A stretch of 64,000 bases of DNA from Thermoplasmata archaeon (GTDB lineage Archaea > Thermoplasmatota > Thermoplasmata > Thermoplasmatales > Thermoplasmataceae): NCBI GenBank assembly GCA_021850545.1, contig JAJZLU010000035.1, positions 178,557 through 242,556 on the forward strand. The letters are read 5' to 3'. Below the pieces are notes generated by a model, which was not told the origin of the DNA, ran no database searches, and worked only from the letters and a program-made list of their open reading frames with translations. Position numbers and translations under genes: made by a program. Shown piece after piece: positions 1 through 8,390 of the stretch (position 1 is its first letter; every line of letters begins with the position of its first letter).

Positions 1-458
1 CACTTCAGTGGCATGAATTTCGAAGACCTTGTAGCTCCAACTCCGGGGCCAGAGTGTTTTACATCTTTTCTTGTGGGTGCAAACTCGCCCAGGTAGTGAC
101 CTATCATTTCTGGCCTGATTTCAAACTTGACGTATGAGTTTCCGTTGTATACTTCAACAACCTTTCCAACGAACTTGGGCATGATTATTGCATCCCTCAC
201 GTGAGTCTTCAACTCGTGAACATTTTCGGATGAGAGCTTTGTATAGACCACATTCTGCTCGTGGTTGCTTTCTCTCTTGAGTGACCTTCTTGCCCTGGCC
301 GGAAGGACTTCCAGAAGCTTGTCCATGGGAAGTGCCTGAAGCTCTTCCAGTGAAAGCCCCTTGAAGTGGAATTCCTTAGAGCGCCCCATCACTACTTTCT
401 GTGATTTTCGCGCCCTTCTCTTGATTGATTTTACTGATGCCTGTTTATTCTGTGCCAT
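1..458 (-). CDS. rps19: 30S ribosomal protein uS19 (stop codon outside window)
   Basis: Small-subunit protein uS19, which sits in the head of the 30S particle. 152 codons are visible from ATG 458. The frame leaves the left edge two bases into the next codon (TG-), so probably only a TGA stop is missing. The first 20 residues are strongly basic. The C-terminal half carries the family core (RPEMIGHYLGEFAPTRK) and a glycine-rich GPGVGATRSSKF tail ending MPLK. It starts two bases after the uL2 stop and is the fifth gene of the uL3-uL4-uL23-uL2-uS19 run, so it is cotranscribed and probably translationally coupled. Identity is secure. Confidence 0.96.
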   Translation of the reverse strand, partial: MAQNKQASVKSIKRRARKSQKVVMGRSKEFHFKGLSLEELQALPMDKLLEVLPARARRSLKRESNHEQNVVYTKLSSENVHELKTHVRDAIIMPKFVGKVVEVYNGNSYVKFEIRPEMIGHYLGEFAPTRKDVKHSGPGVGATRSSKFMPLK

Positions 459-460
459 AA

Positions 461-1153
461 TTACTTCTTCCTCCTCTTAGGTGAAAGTCTTCCAACCTTC
501 CTTCCCGGGGGGGTTCCTCTTCCCACTGTGCTCGGCCTTCCAACGTGCTGGTGGTTGCCTCCTCCATGCGGGTGGTTTACTGCATTCATTGCGACTCCCC
601 TGACAGAGAATGGCCTCTTGGCCCTGCTCTGGTGGTAGTGCACATTTCTTCCTGCTTTAAGAATTGGGATATCCTTGCTTCCGGACCCTGCGACAAAGCC
701 AAGGGTGGCCCTGCAAAGCGGGTGGAACTGCTTGATCTTTCCCGATGAAAGTTTTACTGCTACACTCTCTCCATGACTGATAACCTGCGCGCTGGTTCCG
801 GCTGTTCTGCAGAACTTTCCTCCGTCTCCTGGTATGCTCTCAATGTTGTGGACATATGAACCGTCTGGCACAGAACCGAGTGAAATCGTGTTTCCCAGGG
901 CTGCATGAACCTGAGGCCCAGACTGAAGGCTCTGCCCCACAAATGCGCCGTTGAAAGCAATCTGGAGATATTTCTCCCCATTTGAGTTTGAAAGCACTAG
1001 AACTGGTGCGTTCCTGCCTGGTGCGTGTATAAGGTCAGCTACCTTGTACTCTCCTTCAGGTATTAATTTCAACTCACCAACGTGCCTGTGGCTTGGGCTT
1101 GTGTAGACAAGCCCTCCTTTTCCTCTTCTCTGTGGTATGATTAGCTTACCCAT
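461..1153 (-). CDS. rpl2: 50S ribosomal protein uL2
   Basis: Large-subunit protein uL2, which binds 23S rRNA near the peptidyl-transferase centre and is needed for subunit joining. The 230 residues are close to the usual archaeal length of about 240. The C-terminal signature [11 protein letters not shown], with the functional histidine loop, is present near residue 190, followed by the basic tail [14 protein letters not shown]. It lies eight bases after uL23 and two before uS19 in the ribosomal operon. ATG 1153 is preceded by a GAGGTGAAT Shine-Dalgarno stretch. Antisense frames across it are shadows. Confidence 0.98.
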   Translation of the reverse strand: MGKLIIPQRRGKGGLVYTSPSHRHVGELKLIPEGEYKVADLIHAPGRNAPVLVLSNSNGEKYLQIAFNGAFVGQSLQSGPQVHAALGNTISLGSVPDGSYVHNIESIPGDGGKFCRTAGTSAQVISHGESVAVKLSSGKIKQFHPLCRATLGFVAGSGSKDIPILKAGRNVHYHQSRAKRPFSVRGVAMNAVNHPHGGGNHQHVGRPSTVGRGTPPGRKVGRLSPKRRKK

Positions 1154-1161
1154 AATTCACC

Positions 1162-1413
1162 TCAGAATATTCCTATCCTCCCTGCAATGTCATCAGCAGA
1201 ATATTCGGAAGAGAGTTTAACAACAGCCTTCTTGCCAGCCTTTGTGATGAGCATATTCACTGAATCGACCTTCACTGAAAATCTCTCCTCAACTTCTTTC
1301 TTGATCTCTGCCTTTGTGCTCTTTTTGTGCACTATGAATGTCAGTTTGTTTTCTTTTTCCACCTGCAGCATTGTTTTTTCTGTGGCGACAGGCTTGATTA
1401 TGTAATCAACCAT
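1162..1413 (-). CDS. rpl23: 50S ribosomal protein uL23
   Basis: uL23 lies at the polypeptide exit tunnel and docks the signal recognition particle. The protein is 83 residues, typical for archaea. It opens with the conserved segment IIKPVATEKTMLQ and continues with the KSTKAEIKKEVEERF helix and the VNMLIT strand. Its ATG shares a base with the uL4 stop (TAATG overlap at 1413), so translation is probably coupled to uL4. Only the minus frame fits the operon and shows family motifs. Confidence 0.97.
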   Translation of the reverse strand: MVDYIIKPVATEKTMLQVEKENKLTFIVHKKSTKAEIKKEVEERFSVKVDSVNMLITKAGKKAVVKLSSEYSADDIAGRIGIF

Positions 1414-2174
1414 TATTGCCCACTCCTCATGCTCTCGATCGCAGACTCTGTGAAAACTGTCAATCTTCCCCCGACTCCGCCTGGGGCAAGTTTCCTGATG
1501 CTAAGGCTATTTGGTGTCGCCACATCAACGCCAGGAAGTGATGAAAATGCTCTAAGGTTCTCTTTGGAAGTACCTACGATGAGAAGGCTCTTGGGCTGTT
1601 TGTATCTCCTTCCCCTCATCTTTCCTCTTCCAGCTCTGACCTTTGTGCCTTCTTTTGATCTCATGACATCGTCGAAGAGCCCTATGGTCTCAAGGAACTC
1701 TCTTGCTTCCTTTGTCTTCCTGATTTCCTCAAGCTTGTTTTCCACTATGATTGGGAGAGTTGCCCCTTCTGGAACCCTATGGCCCCTTGCCTGCACTGAT
1801 TCCAGTGAAGTGGTCATTGCGATTGCCCCGGATCTTGCGAGTTTTCTTTCCTTCTCATTAATACCCTTGTGCAATATCTTAGAGGTCCTTGGTGCGTGGG
1901 CACTCCTGCCGCCAACGAAGCTGGCCAGAAGGACCGCATTGTTTGAGCCGGAAGTTGCCCTCGGGATCCTTGCTGCACCACGGCCAGGTCCAGAGTTATG
2001 TCCAACTCTCCTTGTCCCTGCCAGTGGTGATGCCCCGTAAGGCTGCCTTAATGAAAGTGATATTGCCCTGAATGCCTTCCTTATGAGGTCTGCCCTCGGA
2101 ACTGTGGAGAAGACTTCAGGGAGTTCTATCTCTTTCTTCACTTTTCCTTCAAGATTGTAAACGTTAGATTTCAA
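1413..2174 (-). CDS. rpl4: 50S ribosomal protein uL4
   Basis: uL4 binds 23S rRNA and sends a loop into the exit tunnel. The 253 residues match archaeal/eukaryotic L4. Recognisable parts are the N-terminal PEVFSTVPRADLIRKAF, the basic tunnel-loop region with GTRRVGHNSGPGRGAARIPR, the HAPRTSKILHKGINEKER segment and the GRGKMRGRRYKQPKSLLIV core. It lies two bases downstream of uL3 and overlaps the uL23 start by one base. The long plus-strand frame at 1327-2040 is an antisense shadow. Confidence 0.98.
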   Translation of the reverse strand: MKSNVYNLEGKVKKEIELPEVFSTVPRADLIRKAFRAISLSLRQPYGASPLAGTRRVGHNSGPGRGAARIPRATSGSNNAVLLASFVGGRSAHAPRTSKILHKGINEKERKLARSGAIAMTTSLESVQARGHRVPEGATLPIIVENKLEEIRKTKEAREFLETIGLFDDVMRSKEGTKVRAGRGKMRGRRYKQPKSLLIVGTSKENLRAFSSLPGVDVATPNSLSIRKLAPGGVGGRLTVFTESAIESMRSGQ

Positions 2175-2176
2175 GA

Positions 2177-3166
2177 TTAATCACCCTGTTTTGATTCCCT
2201 GGAAACATACGAAACAGTGAGGTTCTCAACAGATGGAACCTGCTGCCTTGCTGGGTCCCTGAATTTTATGAGCCTTTTAGATGCTCCTGGAATTGAGCCG
2301 TGCAACAGTACATATTCTGTCCTGACAAGGCCGTAATTTGTGAAGCCTCCCTTGACATTGATTTCGTCCTCGCCCTCATTCTTTCCATGTTTTATGATAC
2401 GGATGTTATGTGCGGTCCTTTGGTGAGTACCTATCTGTCCTGCCTGTGGAACTGTGTTCCTCACCCAATCTGGGTGCCATGGACCAAGCGTACCAATCAT
2501 CCTTCTGTGTTTCCTGTTGTGCTTTGAAAGGAGCTTTACGCCAAATCTCTTAACGTGGCCCTGGAAACCTTTGCCTTTCGTGACCCCGATGATGTCAGCA
2601 AAATTTCCTGCCTTTGAGAAATCTGAAAAATGAAGCTGCTTGCCAAGGTGTTCTTCTGCATATTTCATCTTTTCCTTGACATCGTTTCCGCTCACTCTGA
2701 TTTCAAAAATTTCTGGTGTCTTTGAAGGAACTCCAGTAATAAGCTGTGGATTTGTGTGGACGATTAACCTTACGTCTGAAACTTCGGTAACCATTGGAGG
2801 ATCCTTTCTGTTCTTGGTTGCTGTAACTCTCCTTGCAACCTCCTTGTCAAGGTTCTCGGCCCATTTCTCATAAACAATTCTTAGGCCCTCAATGGTTTCA
2901 TCATAATACCTGATTCCCGCCACGCTGAGTGGAGGAACCTCTACCACTGTGACTGCAGACATGATGTTCTGTCCTGCTGTGACGCTTTTCTGCCTGTAGT
3001 CTACCATTTCAACATGTGTCATTCCGACCTTATAGCCTGCGAAAGCCTGGATCTTTGCTGCTCCATCTCCATTAGGCCAGCTGCGGATGTCACCTTGCAT
3101 TCTCTTCGAACGTACCCGTGGGTAGTAACCCATAGACCCCCGTCTGGGGTGATGTGGCGTTGCCAT
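2177..3166 (-). CDS. rpl3: 50S ribosomal protein uL3, first gene of the operon
   Basis: uL3 reaches from the ribosome surface to the peptidyl-transferase centre. 329 residues, the usual archaeal length. Family features include RRGSMGYYPRVRSKR at the N terminus, FAGYKVGMTHVE, and the long basic loop near residues 200-250 (GVTKGKGFQGHVKRFGVK, then KHRRMIGTLGPWHPDWV). ATG 3166 follows a 5' leader of roughly 100 bases if the TATA box near 3286-3296 is used. That leader and the palindrome in it are the likely place where the operon is regulated. Confidence 0.98.
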   Translation of the reverse strand: MATPHHPRRGSMGYYPRVRSKRMQGDIRSWPNGDGAAKIQAFAGYKVGMTHVEMVDYRQKSVTAGQNIMSAVTVVEVPPLSVAGIRYYDETIEGLRIVYEKWAENLDKEVARRVTATKNRKDPPMVTEVSDVRLIVHTNPQLITGVPSKTPEIFEIRVSGNDVKEKMKYAEEHLGKQLHFSDFSKAGNFADIIGVTKGKGFQGHVKRFGVKLLSKHNRKHRRMIGTLGPWHPDWVRNTVPQAGQIGTHQRTAHNIRIIKHGKNEGEDEINVKGGFTNYGLVRTEYVLLHGSIPGASKRLIKFRDPARQQVPSVENLTVSYVSRESKQGD

Positions 3167-3261
3167 TATTTATCACCTGTGACCGTTACACATTTTCAGC
3201 CTGCCAGAAGTTTGACAGCTTTGCTGGGATGCCATATTGCATTGCCCATTGTGTATGGTTT

Positions 3262-3296
3262 TAAGTTATTCGATAACTTATAAGCATATTTAAACC
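3262..3296 (-). promoter_or_regulatory. Ribosomal operon promoter with perfect inverted repeat
   Basis: Read on the minus strand, GGTTTAAATAT at 3296-3286 is a good archaeal TATA box. Just downstream, 3262-3280 is a perfect inverted repeat with eight-base arms, TAAGTTAT and ATAACTTA, around a TCG centre. The expected transcription start (about 3266) falls inside the repeat, the position of a classical archaeal repressor operator. The ten bases TTAAGTTATT at 3261-3270 recur at 3350-3359, so a second half-site may lie upstream. The function is inferred from position only. Confidence 0.5.
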
Positions 3297-3403
3297 TTTA
3301 TTGGCAGCCCAGATTTCTTGCCTGTATCTTGAGTTGATTACAGCAAAAATTAAGTTATTACTGCACAATTGTAAATGATTGTTGAATGTAGATTTTAAGG
3401 GTG

Positions 3404-4579
3404 CTATTTTTTTCTTGTTTCCTTGAAATAGAAAATGCCGGCTAAAATAAGGATGAATGACGCGGTCACCTGACTGTAGATCAATATGAATCCCACGTAT
3501 GGTAAGACGAAATAAACCTGGCCAACCAAGTCACTAGAAGGCACAGGCAATGGGTCCTTTGCAGGATTATTAATCCCTTTGGTTATGAAATACTCCTGAC
3601 CTTTGCTGTGTGTGATATTGATCACTTCATGTGCAAAGAGGGTGCCGTTCTCCCAAGGGGCCCTGAATACAATGACATCCCCTGTTTTAACCTGATTTAC
3701 TCCTATGTGTGACACGAAAAGTAGAGAACCGGGTATAATCTGCGGGGACATGCTGTCGGTTGGATCAGCAATGACATAGTGTGATTCATGTGTTATCAAT
3801 GGCATGACTACAAGGAGCAATAATATGACAATTATTCCAGAGAATATTACCGCTGAGGTTCGATCTTTTTTCTTAAATACAACTCTACCTGATTTGAATG
3901 CCCTTCTTACTAGGATGGATTCCTTCATTACTCTGTCTGTTAGGTAAAGTATGACTGAAAGTGCTATGATTTCCCAGACTAGATTGAAAAGATTAGAAAC
4001 CTGAACATTTACATTTAGAATAAGGAAGGCCGAATAGATCAGTAGGAAGATCAATGCGGTAGCAAGGTTGAACTTGCTTTTCAAGTACATAAACCCTATT
4101 AAAAAGGAAAAGACGATGAGAAAAGAAATATTGAAGAGAAGAAGTTGAGGGAGTCCATTTAATTGGAGAAATAATTGTATGGGGGTTACACTTAGAGCAT
4201 AAACTATTGAAGAAATTGTAAGCGCAATCATTGGCTTACGCCAGAGAGTTTTGATCACAACCCCCTGATTCATAGAAACTACAGATATGCTAAACAGTAA
4301 TATGTACAGCAGATTTGGGAAAAAAGCTTCTGAGGTACCATATAAATGTATTTTGCCATATGCAATGGCTGGTTCTATGAGCATGAATATGAAGACCAGG
4401 CTAAAGACTAGGGAATACAAAATTGACTTATTCAACTTATAATCAGATGGTCTAGTAAAGATGATTGGGAAAAGAAGAACAAGTACAATGATGAACCTGT
4501 CAATGTGAAAGACAAACCCAACTTGCCAAACTAAAACATACGGAATCACAGTAAGCAATTTCAGGGAGGATCTTTTCAT
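3404..4579 (-). CDS. Signal peptidase I (S26, archaeal Ser-His-Asp type) with polytopic N-terminal domain
   Basis: The 391 residues divide into about seven to eight membrane helices (residues 10-255) and a C-terminal signal peptidase domain (262-391) with a last membrane helix near 362-384. The catalytic region shows DSMSP (nucleophile Ser276), AHEVI (His317 in place of the bacterial lysine, as in archaea and Sec11) and NNPAKD (Asp342). The usual GDNN box reads GINN, so one conserved aspartate is missing. Ordinary archaeal signal peptidases lack the long membrane extension. It overlaps the DUF5305-like gene by four bases and faces a SipW-type secreted protein, so it is probably a dedicated SipW-like peptidase and not the housekeeping enzyme. 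The specialised role is inferred. Confidence 0.85.
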   Translation of the reverse strand: MKRSSLKLLTVIPYVLVWQVGFVFHIDRFIIVLVLLFPIIFTRPSDYKLNKSILYSLVFSLVFIFMLIEPAIAYGKIHLYGTSEAFFPNLLYILLFSISVVSMNQGVVIKTLWRKPMIALTISSIVYALSVTPIQLFLQLNGLPQLLLFNISFLIVFSFLIGFMYLKSKFNLATALIFLLIYSAFLILNVNVQVSNLFNLVWEIIALSVILYLTDRVMKESILVRRAFKSGRVVFKKKDRTSAVIFSGIIVILLLLVVMPLITHESHYVIADPTDSMSPQIIPGSLLFVSHIGVNQVKTGDVIVFRAPWENGTLFAHEVINITHSKGQEYFITKGINNPAKDPLPVPSSDLVGQVYFVLPYVGFILIYSQVTASFILILAGIFYFKETRKK

Positions 4580-5520
4580 ATCAACTCATACTTGTACTGT
4601 TCTCCTTGATGGCTGACAAAAAATACCCTATCTGGAACATAGAGAAAAACTGGAACTTCAAATATTTCTGATATTTTCAGTATGTCCTCAAGCCTCATGA
4701 GATTCTTTGCAGACTCTTCCGGTGGCGTGTTAATCTCAATAATTTGTTCACCATGATCTTTCTTTATTTTTTCAAGCGGATCGCCATGCCGTGGTTTATA
4801 CAGGACCGCTAAAACAACGCCTACCAATCCTGCCCCAGCAAGAAAAATGTAACCAAAAACAATGTCTAATCCGATAAGTGTGTGGGGCGTAACCAGTTCC
4901 TGATTATAAGATGAAACAGAAATTGGAACTGGAATGTCGTATGTAACCACCTCATAAGTGCTGTGGAGAGCCATTGAAATGGATGCAGAGAATGAGTCTA
5001 AACCCTGGGAAACAACACTTAGGTTGATGTCCAGTACTGGGACAGAACTACCATCTTGTAATTGAATGTCTATGTTGTCAGCCAGGGCCAATTCCTTGGA
5101 CAGATTAATTCTAATGGGTATTTCAAAGGCCCCTTTTGTTGAGACCTTTTCATAAGTGATGTTTGTATTGATCAATTTTTCCCATGACGGGCTACTTGAT
5201 GCAAGAGAGACTTGTGAAATAAGGGAAAAATTCTTCACGGACATGTTGCTAAGCTCAATGAAGACCTGTGCGCTTAAGTTGATAGAGCTTGTTATTCCAT
5301 TATATATGACTTGAGGGTTTTCTATGCTGGATTGGTTATAAAGTGGATTGGCCAAGAGATTATCGGTTACTGTATAACCGCCGGATATGTCATAACTGGA
5401 AGTGGGGACCTTGATATAGTACTGATGGGCTTCCAGAGAGATTACCATTCCAATTGCGGCCATAATTAGAAGTAATGCAACCAAGATGGCTTTTACCCAT
5501 AATTTATCCTTTCTATCCAA
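4576..5520 (-). CDS. DUF5305-like membrane-anchored extracytoplasmic protein
   Basis: The 314 residues comprise an N-terminal membrane helix (8-29), a beta-rich external region rich in Ser, Asn and Thr (30-214), a second helix (216-241) and a cytoplasmic tail of about 73 residues. This layout and the pairing with a signal peptidase match the archaeal DUF5305 family, which I recognise from architecture and context, not from a search. It could assist or tether the secreted substrate. The start is TTG 5520, supported by GGTGA at 5531-5527, six bases before it. The stop overlaps the peptidase ATG by four bases, so the two are translationally coupled. Confidence 0.65.
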   Translation of the reverse strand: MDRKDKLWVKAILVALLLIMAAIGMVISLEAHQYYIKVPTSSYDISGGYTVTDNLLANPLYNQSSIENPQVIYNGITSSINLSAQVFIELSNMSVKNFSLISQVSLASSSPSWEKLINTNITYEKVSTKGAFEIPIRINLSKELALADNIDIQLQDGSSVPVLDINLSVVSQGLDSFSASISMALHSTYEVVTYDIPVPISVSSYNQELVTPHTLIGLDIVFGYIFLAGAGLVGVVLAVLYKPRHGDPLEKIKKDHGEQIIEINTPPEESAKNLMRLEDILKISEIFEVPVFLYVPDRVFFVSHQGEQYKYELI

Positions 5521-5526
5521 ACAGTT

Positions 5527-5763
5527 TCACCGCGAAATTCCCCTATGTAGCAAAGTGGCAATCATCTCCTTTGACCTTTTATGCAACTGAGTTGATCGAG
5601 ATCCCATCAGTATTGTTTTGAGCCCACACTTCCGCTGATCCTGACTTGTGTCTGTATGAAATAACCCATTGTAATATAATAAATGTTTCTGAATTAAATC
5701 CAACCTCCCAAGATCTAATTTATTGTGAAAAGCAAATGCCACTTTGAAATCAATCCGTTTCAT
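5527..5763 (-). CDS. Possible 78-residue basic protein between two operon genes
   Basis: A weak candidate. ATG 5763 overlaps the end of the upstream membrane-protein gene by 14 bases and the frame ends seven bases before the TTG of the DUF5305-like gene, so it would fill an otherwise empty 229-base gap in the operon. The product would be basic, with no recognisable domain and one cysteine. Against it: no clear ribosome site, and an AT-rich TATA-like stretch (TTTATTATAT, 5684-5675) lies inside. That stretch could instead be a promoter for the two genes downstream. Confidence 0.3.
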   Translation of the reverse strand: MKRIDFKVAFAFHNKLDLGRLDLIQKHLLYYNGLFHTDTSQDQRKCGLKTILMGSRSTQLHKRSKEMIATLLHRGISR

Positions 5764-6358
5764 TTCCAATCCTTGCCCCACTGTCCTGAAGCTTTGAGTA
5801 TCCGATTTCAATACGCCGCGAAATAAGAATGATGTAAACTGAAATGTAGATGAAAAAAGAGGAAAATAGTAATGTCCCAATAATCATGTCTATTATGGCG
5901 GGAGATAGAATTGAAATCCCTGCATGATAGAAAAACACTGCAATTACATACTGTGAGATTGACACAGAGAAACCATATAGCAAGAGAGCCGCTCTTAGAT
6001 ATGTTGCGGATATTTTCATCCTTGATAGCTCCACAGACGGTTTATAAGCCTTGTTAATCTCTTTGTATAATCTTTCAATCTCATGACCGGCCCCCCCAAA
6101 TGAAGTGGTAAGAGACCTAAACATATGATCATCATCCCCTATAGCGCCTTCCAGGATTTTGTCAACAAGTGTCTTAGATTCACTCTTGGAAAAAAGTGCA
6201 ACCAAATCTGAGGCTATCAATAGGATAGAGATTCTTTGGATTTTATTAGCCTTGTTTTCAATCTTATTTAAGTAGGAAGCAAGTCCCTTTGTAAGGACAA
6301 AATAAATCACAATGGTTGAAGAGATAATGATTGTTGGGATAATAAGTATGAGTAGCAT
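5750..6358 (-). CDS. Small membrane protein of the signal peptidase/TasA-like cluster
   Basis: I do not recognise a family. The 202 residues have one membrane helix at 2-24, a charged helical cytoplasmic or external region (30-115) and two further helices near 118-145 and 152-180, then a short hydrophilic tail. The layout is loosely like a small scaffold or assembly platform, but no motif proves that. ATG 6358 has a strong AAGGTGG site five bases upstream. It sits between the winged-helix regulator and the DUF5305/signal peptidase pair on the same strand, so it is probably part of their transcription unit. Confidence 0.7.
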   Translation of the reverse strand: MLLILIIPTIIISSTIVIYFVLTKGLASYLNKIENKANKIQRISILLIASDLVALFSKSESKTLVDKILEGAIGDDDHMFRSLTTSFGGAGHEIERLYKEINKAYKPSVELSRMKISATYLRAALLLYGFSVSISQYVIAVFFYHAGISILSPAIIDMIIGTLLFSSFFIYISVYIILISRRIEIGYSKLQDSGARIGNETD

Positions 6359-6395
6359 TTTCCACCTTTTTCAGAAATTAAGAAGAGAATTTCCA

Positions 6396-7127
6396 TTATT
6401 GCTCATTATGGCCCACCCTATTTATGAACCTCAGCTTTTCTATGATCTGAGACCCGTTTCCTGTGGTTTTGTATAATGTCTTGTCACTTCCATCCTTAGT
6501 AATGCTAAGGAGCTCCCTCTTAATCAGATCGTCTACGATTCTCTTTGCAGAGTTGTAATTGAGATTGCATTTTATGACCAAGTTGTTCAGTGTCGTGCCC
6601 TCTTCGGTTGATGCAGAATTCAAAACCTCGTGGATTAACTTTGTTCTGTCCCTGTATTTCTTCCGTGATTTGTCGCCTTTACTATCCTTTTTCAAAGAAA
6701 AGATCGAACTCTGGTGGAGTTCATTATTACTTTCGATTCCATCTTCCTTCAACGACTTTGACAAGAAATTGACCACTTCATGAACATTTTTTAGAATATC
6801 TATTTTCAATGTATTGGCAAGGAGTTCGACTTCTTCTGGGATTTCCCTCTCACTGAATATGACTTTCCTATCAGCCCCAACATCGTTGCACTGCGCATTG
6901 AAGTAGGTCAACAATGAGAGCCCATTGCGGATATCCCGGCTATAGAGCTTTCCGAGAGCCAGATAGCCATCATCTTCCAGGTAAAATCCAAAATCAAAAT
7001 CGTGTTCCTTCCCAGACTTTCCAAACAACTTTGGAGCCATAAGAAAAGTCCAAATTTCCTTAATAGAAAGGATTTTTCCCCATAAGTTCGCTTGTGATAC
7101 CGACGGTTCTTGATTGGTATATTCCAT
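6396..7127 (-). CDS. Winged-helix transcriptional regulator with N-terminal sensor-like domain
   Basis: The 243 residues contain an N-terminal alpha/beta region (about 40-125) whose pattern resembles the degenerate restriction-endonuclease-like domains found in some archaeal regulators. A charged linker follows, then a C-terminal winged helix (about 160-235) of the HTH_45 kind: NNLVIKCNLNYNSAKRIV as helix 2-turn-recognition helix, and a wing ending YKTTGNGSQIIEKL. It is the first gene of the minus-strand unit that ends with the signal peptidase and faces the TasA-like gene across a 535-base gap, so it is the natural local regulator of both. The N-terminal fold is a guess; the winged helix is clear. 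Confidence 0.75.
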   Translation of the reverse strand: MEYTNQEPSVSQANLWGKILSIKEIWTFLMAPKLFGKSGKEHDFDFGFYLEDDGYLALGKLYSRDIRNGLSLLTYFNAQCNDVGADRKVIFSEREIPEEVELLANTLKIDILKNVHEVVNFLSKSLKEDGIESNNELHQSSIFSLKKDSKGDKSRKKYRDRTKLIHEVLNSASTEEGTTLNNLVIKCNLNYNSAKRIVDDLIKRELLSITKDGSDKTLYKTTGNGSQIIEKLRFINRVGHNEQ

Positions 7128-7662
7128 GGAGTCTCCCTTGCCCTTTTTAGAAGGTTAGAAATTATGTTGAAAACTATATTAATATTTTTTGTAAAATTTA
7201 ATTTTGCTGAATCGGCATACTTTTGTGATTGTTTCATTTTTCCAATATTATCTAATGAATTTTTATGATAAGATAAAATAACCTGAAGTGAAGACACTTC
7301 TGGATTGGCTTAGCCTCAAAATCTCCAAAATAACCGTTTTCCAATAATTTAGGTTTTATATATCTAGACTAAATATATATACCTAACCACAATATTTCAA
7401 TTTTGCATGTGCAATCAAGTGGATTGCACGGTTTGAATCTAACACCAACACGCCCATTGAAGTGCCAATTAGGCTATTCAAATTATTAAATTCCTACAAT
7501 AAGTGCGTTAGACCTTCGTTCTTAGAGCTAAACTAAACTGTCAATAGCATTTGTTTAATTCTTTTCATTATAGTATAAAAATTTAACTAACAAATAATTC
7601 TAACAATCTTTCTACACCACTTAACAGGCACTTATCCATGAATTTTATAAGGTGACATAAAA
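7128..7662. promoter_or_regulatory. AT-rich divergent control region of the TasA-like cluster
   Basis: This 535-base gap separates the divergent regulator (minus) and TasA-like gene (plus). For the plus gene there is a TATA box GTATAAAAATT at about 7573-7583 and GGTGA at 7652-7656 before ATG 7663, giving a leader of some 55 bases. An imperfect palindrome lies at 7346-7386: AGGTTTTATATAT and ATATATATACCT around CTAGACTAA. It is a candidate binding site for the adjacent regulator. No credible coding frame was seen in the gap. Confidence 0.5.
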
Positions 7663-8361
7663 ATGAACAAGAAATTGTTTGCCATGATGATGGTCCCCGT
7701 CGTAGTAGTTATGGGAGGGACTTTCGCTTTTTCCGCTTGGAGCGGACAAGCGAATGCCTACTTTCATGAGTCGGCAGCTACCGTCAGCTATACAGAGACC
7801 CTGAGTTTTGTTGCGACAAACGCCTCGTCATACAACCCTTTGGCGCTGGGATTTAACGGAGGGCAGACCCTCAATGATGTAACTGCTGCCACGCCTGGAA
7901 AGAATTTAGTTACAGTAAACGGAATTGCAGCCTCGACGTTAAATGTATACGGAAACGTTAGTGGTATGCTCCCAGGATATTGGCTTGAGTTCCAGATAAC
8001 AGTGACAAACACAGGAACAGCCACTTTGAACACAAGTATGCTCGATTCCACCTCACCAGTGGCCAATGGTGCAGGCCAGGTCTTTAACAGCCCGGTTCCG
8101 ATAAGTGAGCTGCAGCCCCCAGTAACAAAACAATACTTAAACAGCGTAGTGAACACAGGAAACCTTGGTGGAGGCATTTCAACCAGCGGACTTGATTTCC
8201 TTGCAAATGCGACCTCATCTTCCTCAACGCCTACCTCTCTTGCAGATGGCCAGAGCATAACCTACACACTATACGCCTTCCTGCCTTCAAACGCTTCAGC
8301 ATCCGCACAAGGATCAACATTCAGCTGGGGCCTTGGAATTCCACTATCTCCGCTTGAGTAA
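7663..8361 (+). CDS. Secreted TasA/camelysin-like protein with SipW-type signal peptide
   Basis: The 232 residues begin MNKKLFAMMM, a hydrophobic core, then GGTFAF at 18-23, and a probable cleavage around QANA/YF (residues 29-33). This is the hallmark of SipW-dependent signal peptides of the TasA/CalY family. The mature part is beta-rich, Ser/Thr/Asn-rich and cysteine-free, with WLEFQITVTNTGTATLN near residue 110, the typical strand-turn of that family. Known relatives polymerise by donor-strand exchange into biofilm fibres (bacterial TasA, archaeal bundling pili). The polytopic signal peptidase and DUF5305-like gene nearby fit that role. Filament formation is inferred. A T-rich terminator follows. 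Confidence 0.72.
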   Translation: MNKKLFAMMMVPVVVVMGGTFAFSAWSGQANAYFHESAATVSYTETLSFVATNASSYNPLALGFNGGQTLNDVTAATPGKNLVTVNGIAASTLNVYGNVSGMLPGYWLEFQITVTNTGTATLNTSMLDSTSPVANGAGQVFNSPVPISELQPPVTKQYLNSVVNTGNLGGGISTSGLDFLANATSSSSTPTSLADGQSITYTLYAFLPSNASASAQGSTFSWGLGIPLSPLE

Positions 8362-8378
8362 ATTTCATTAAACCACAA

Positions 8379-8390
8379 TTATTTTTTTTA
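8379..8390 (+). terminator. T-run terminator of the TasA-like gene
   Basis: Eighteen bases after the stop codon, a run of eight T bases (8382-8389) in ATTATTTTTTTTA matches the oligo-U terminators used by archaeal RNA polymerase. The rest of 8391-8716 holds no credible gene. Confidence 0.5.

Noticed and set aside
1327-2040. Long plus-strand frame of 237 residues
   Set aside because: It is antisense to uL23 and uL4, which are certain; its composition is that of a complement strand.
6908-7297. Minus-strand frame of 129 residues
   Set aside because: Most of it overlaps the winged-helix regulator in another frame and its start lies in AT-rich promoter sequence.
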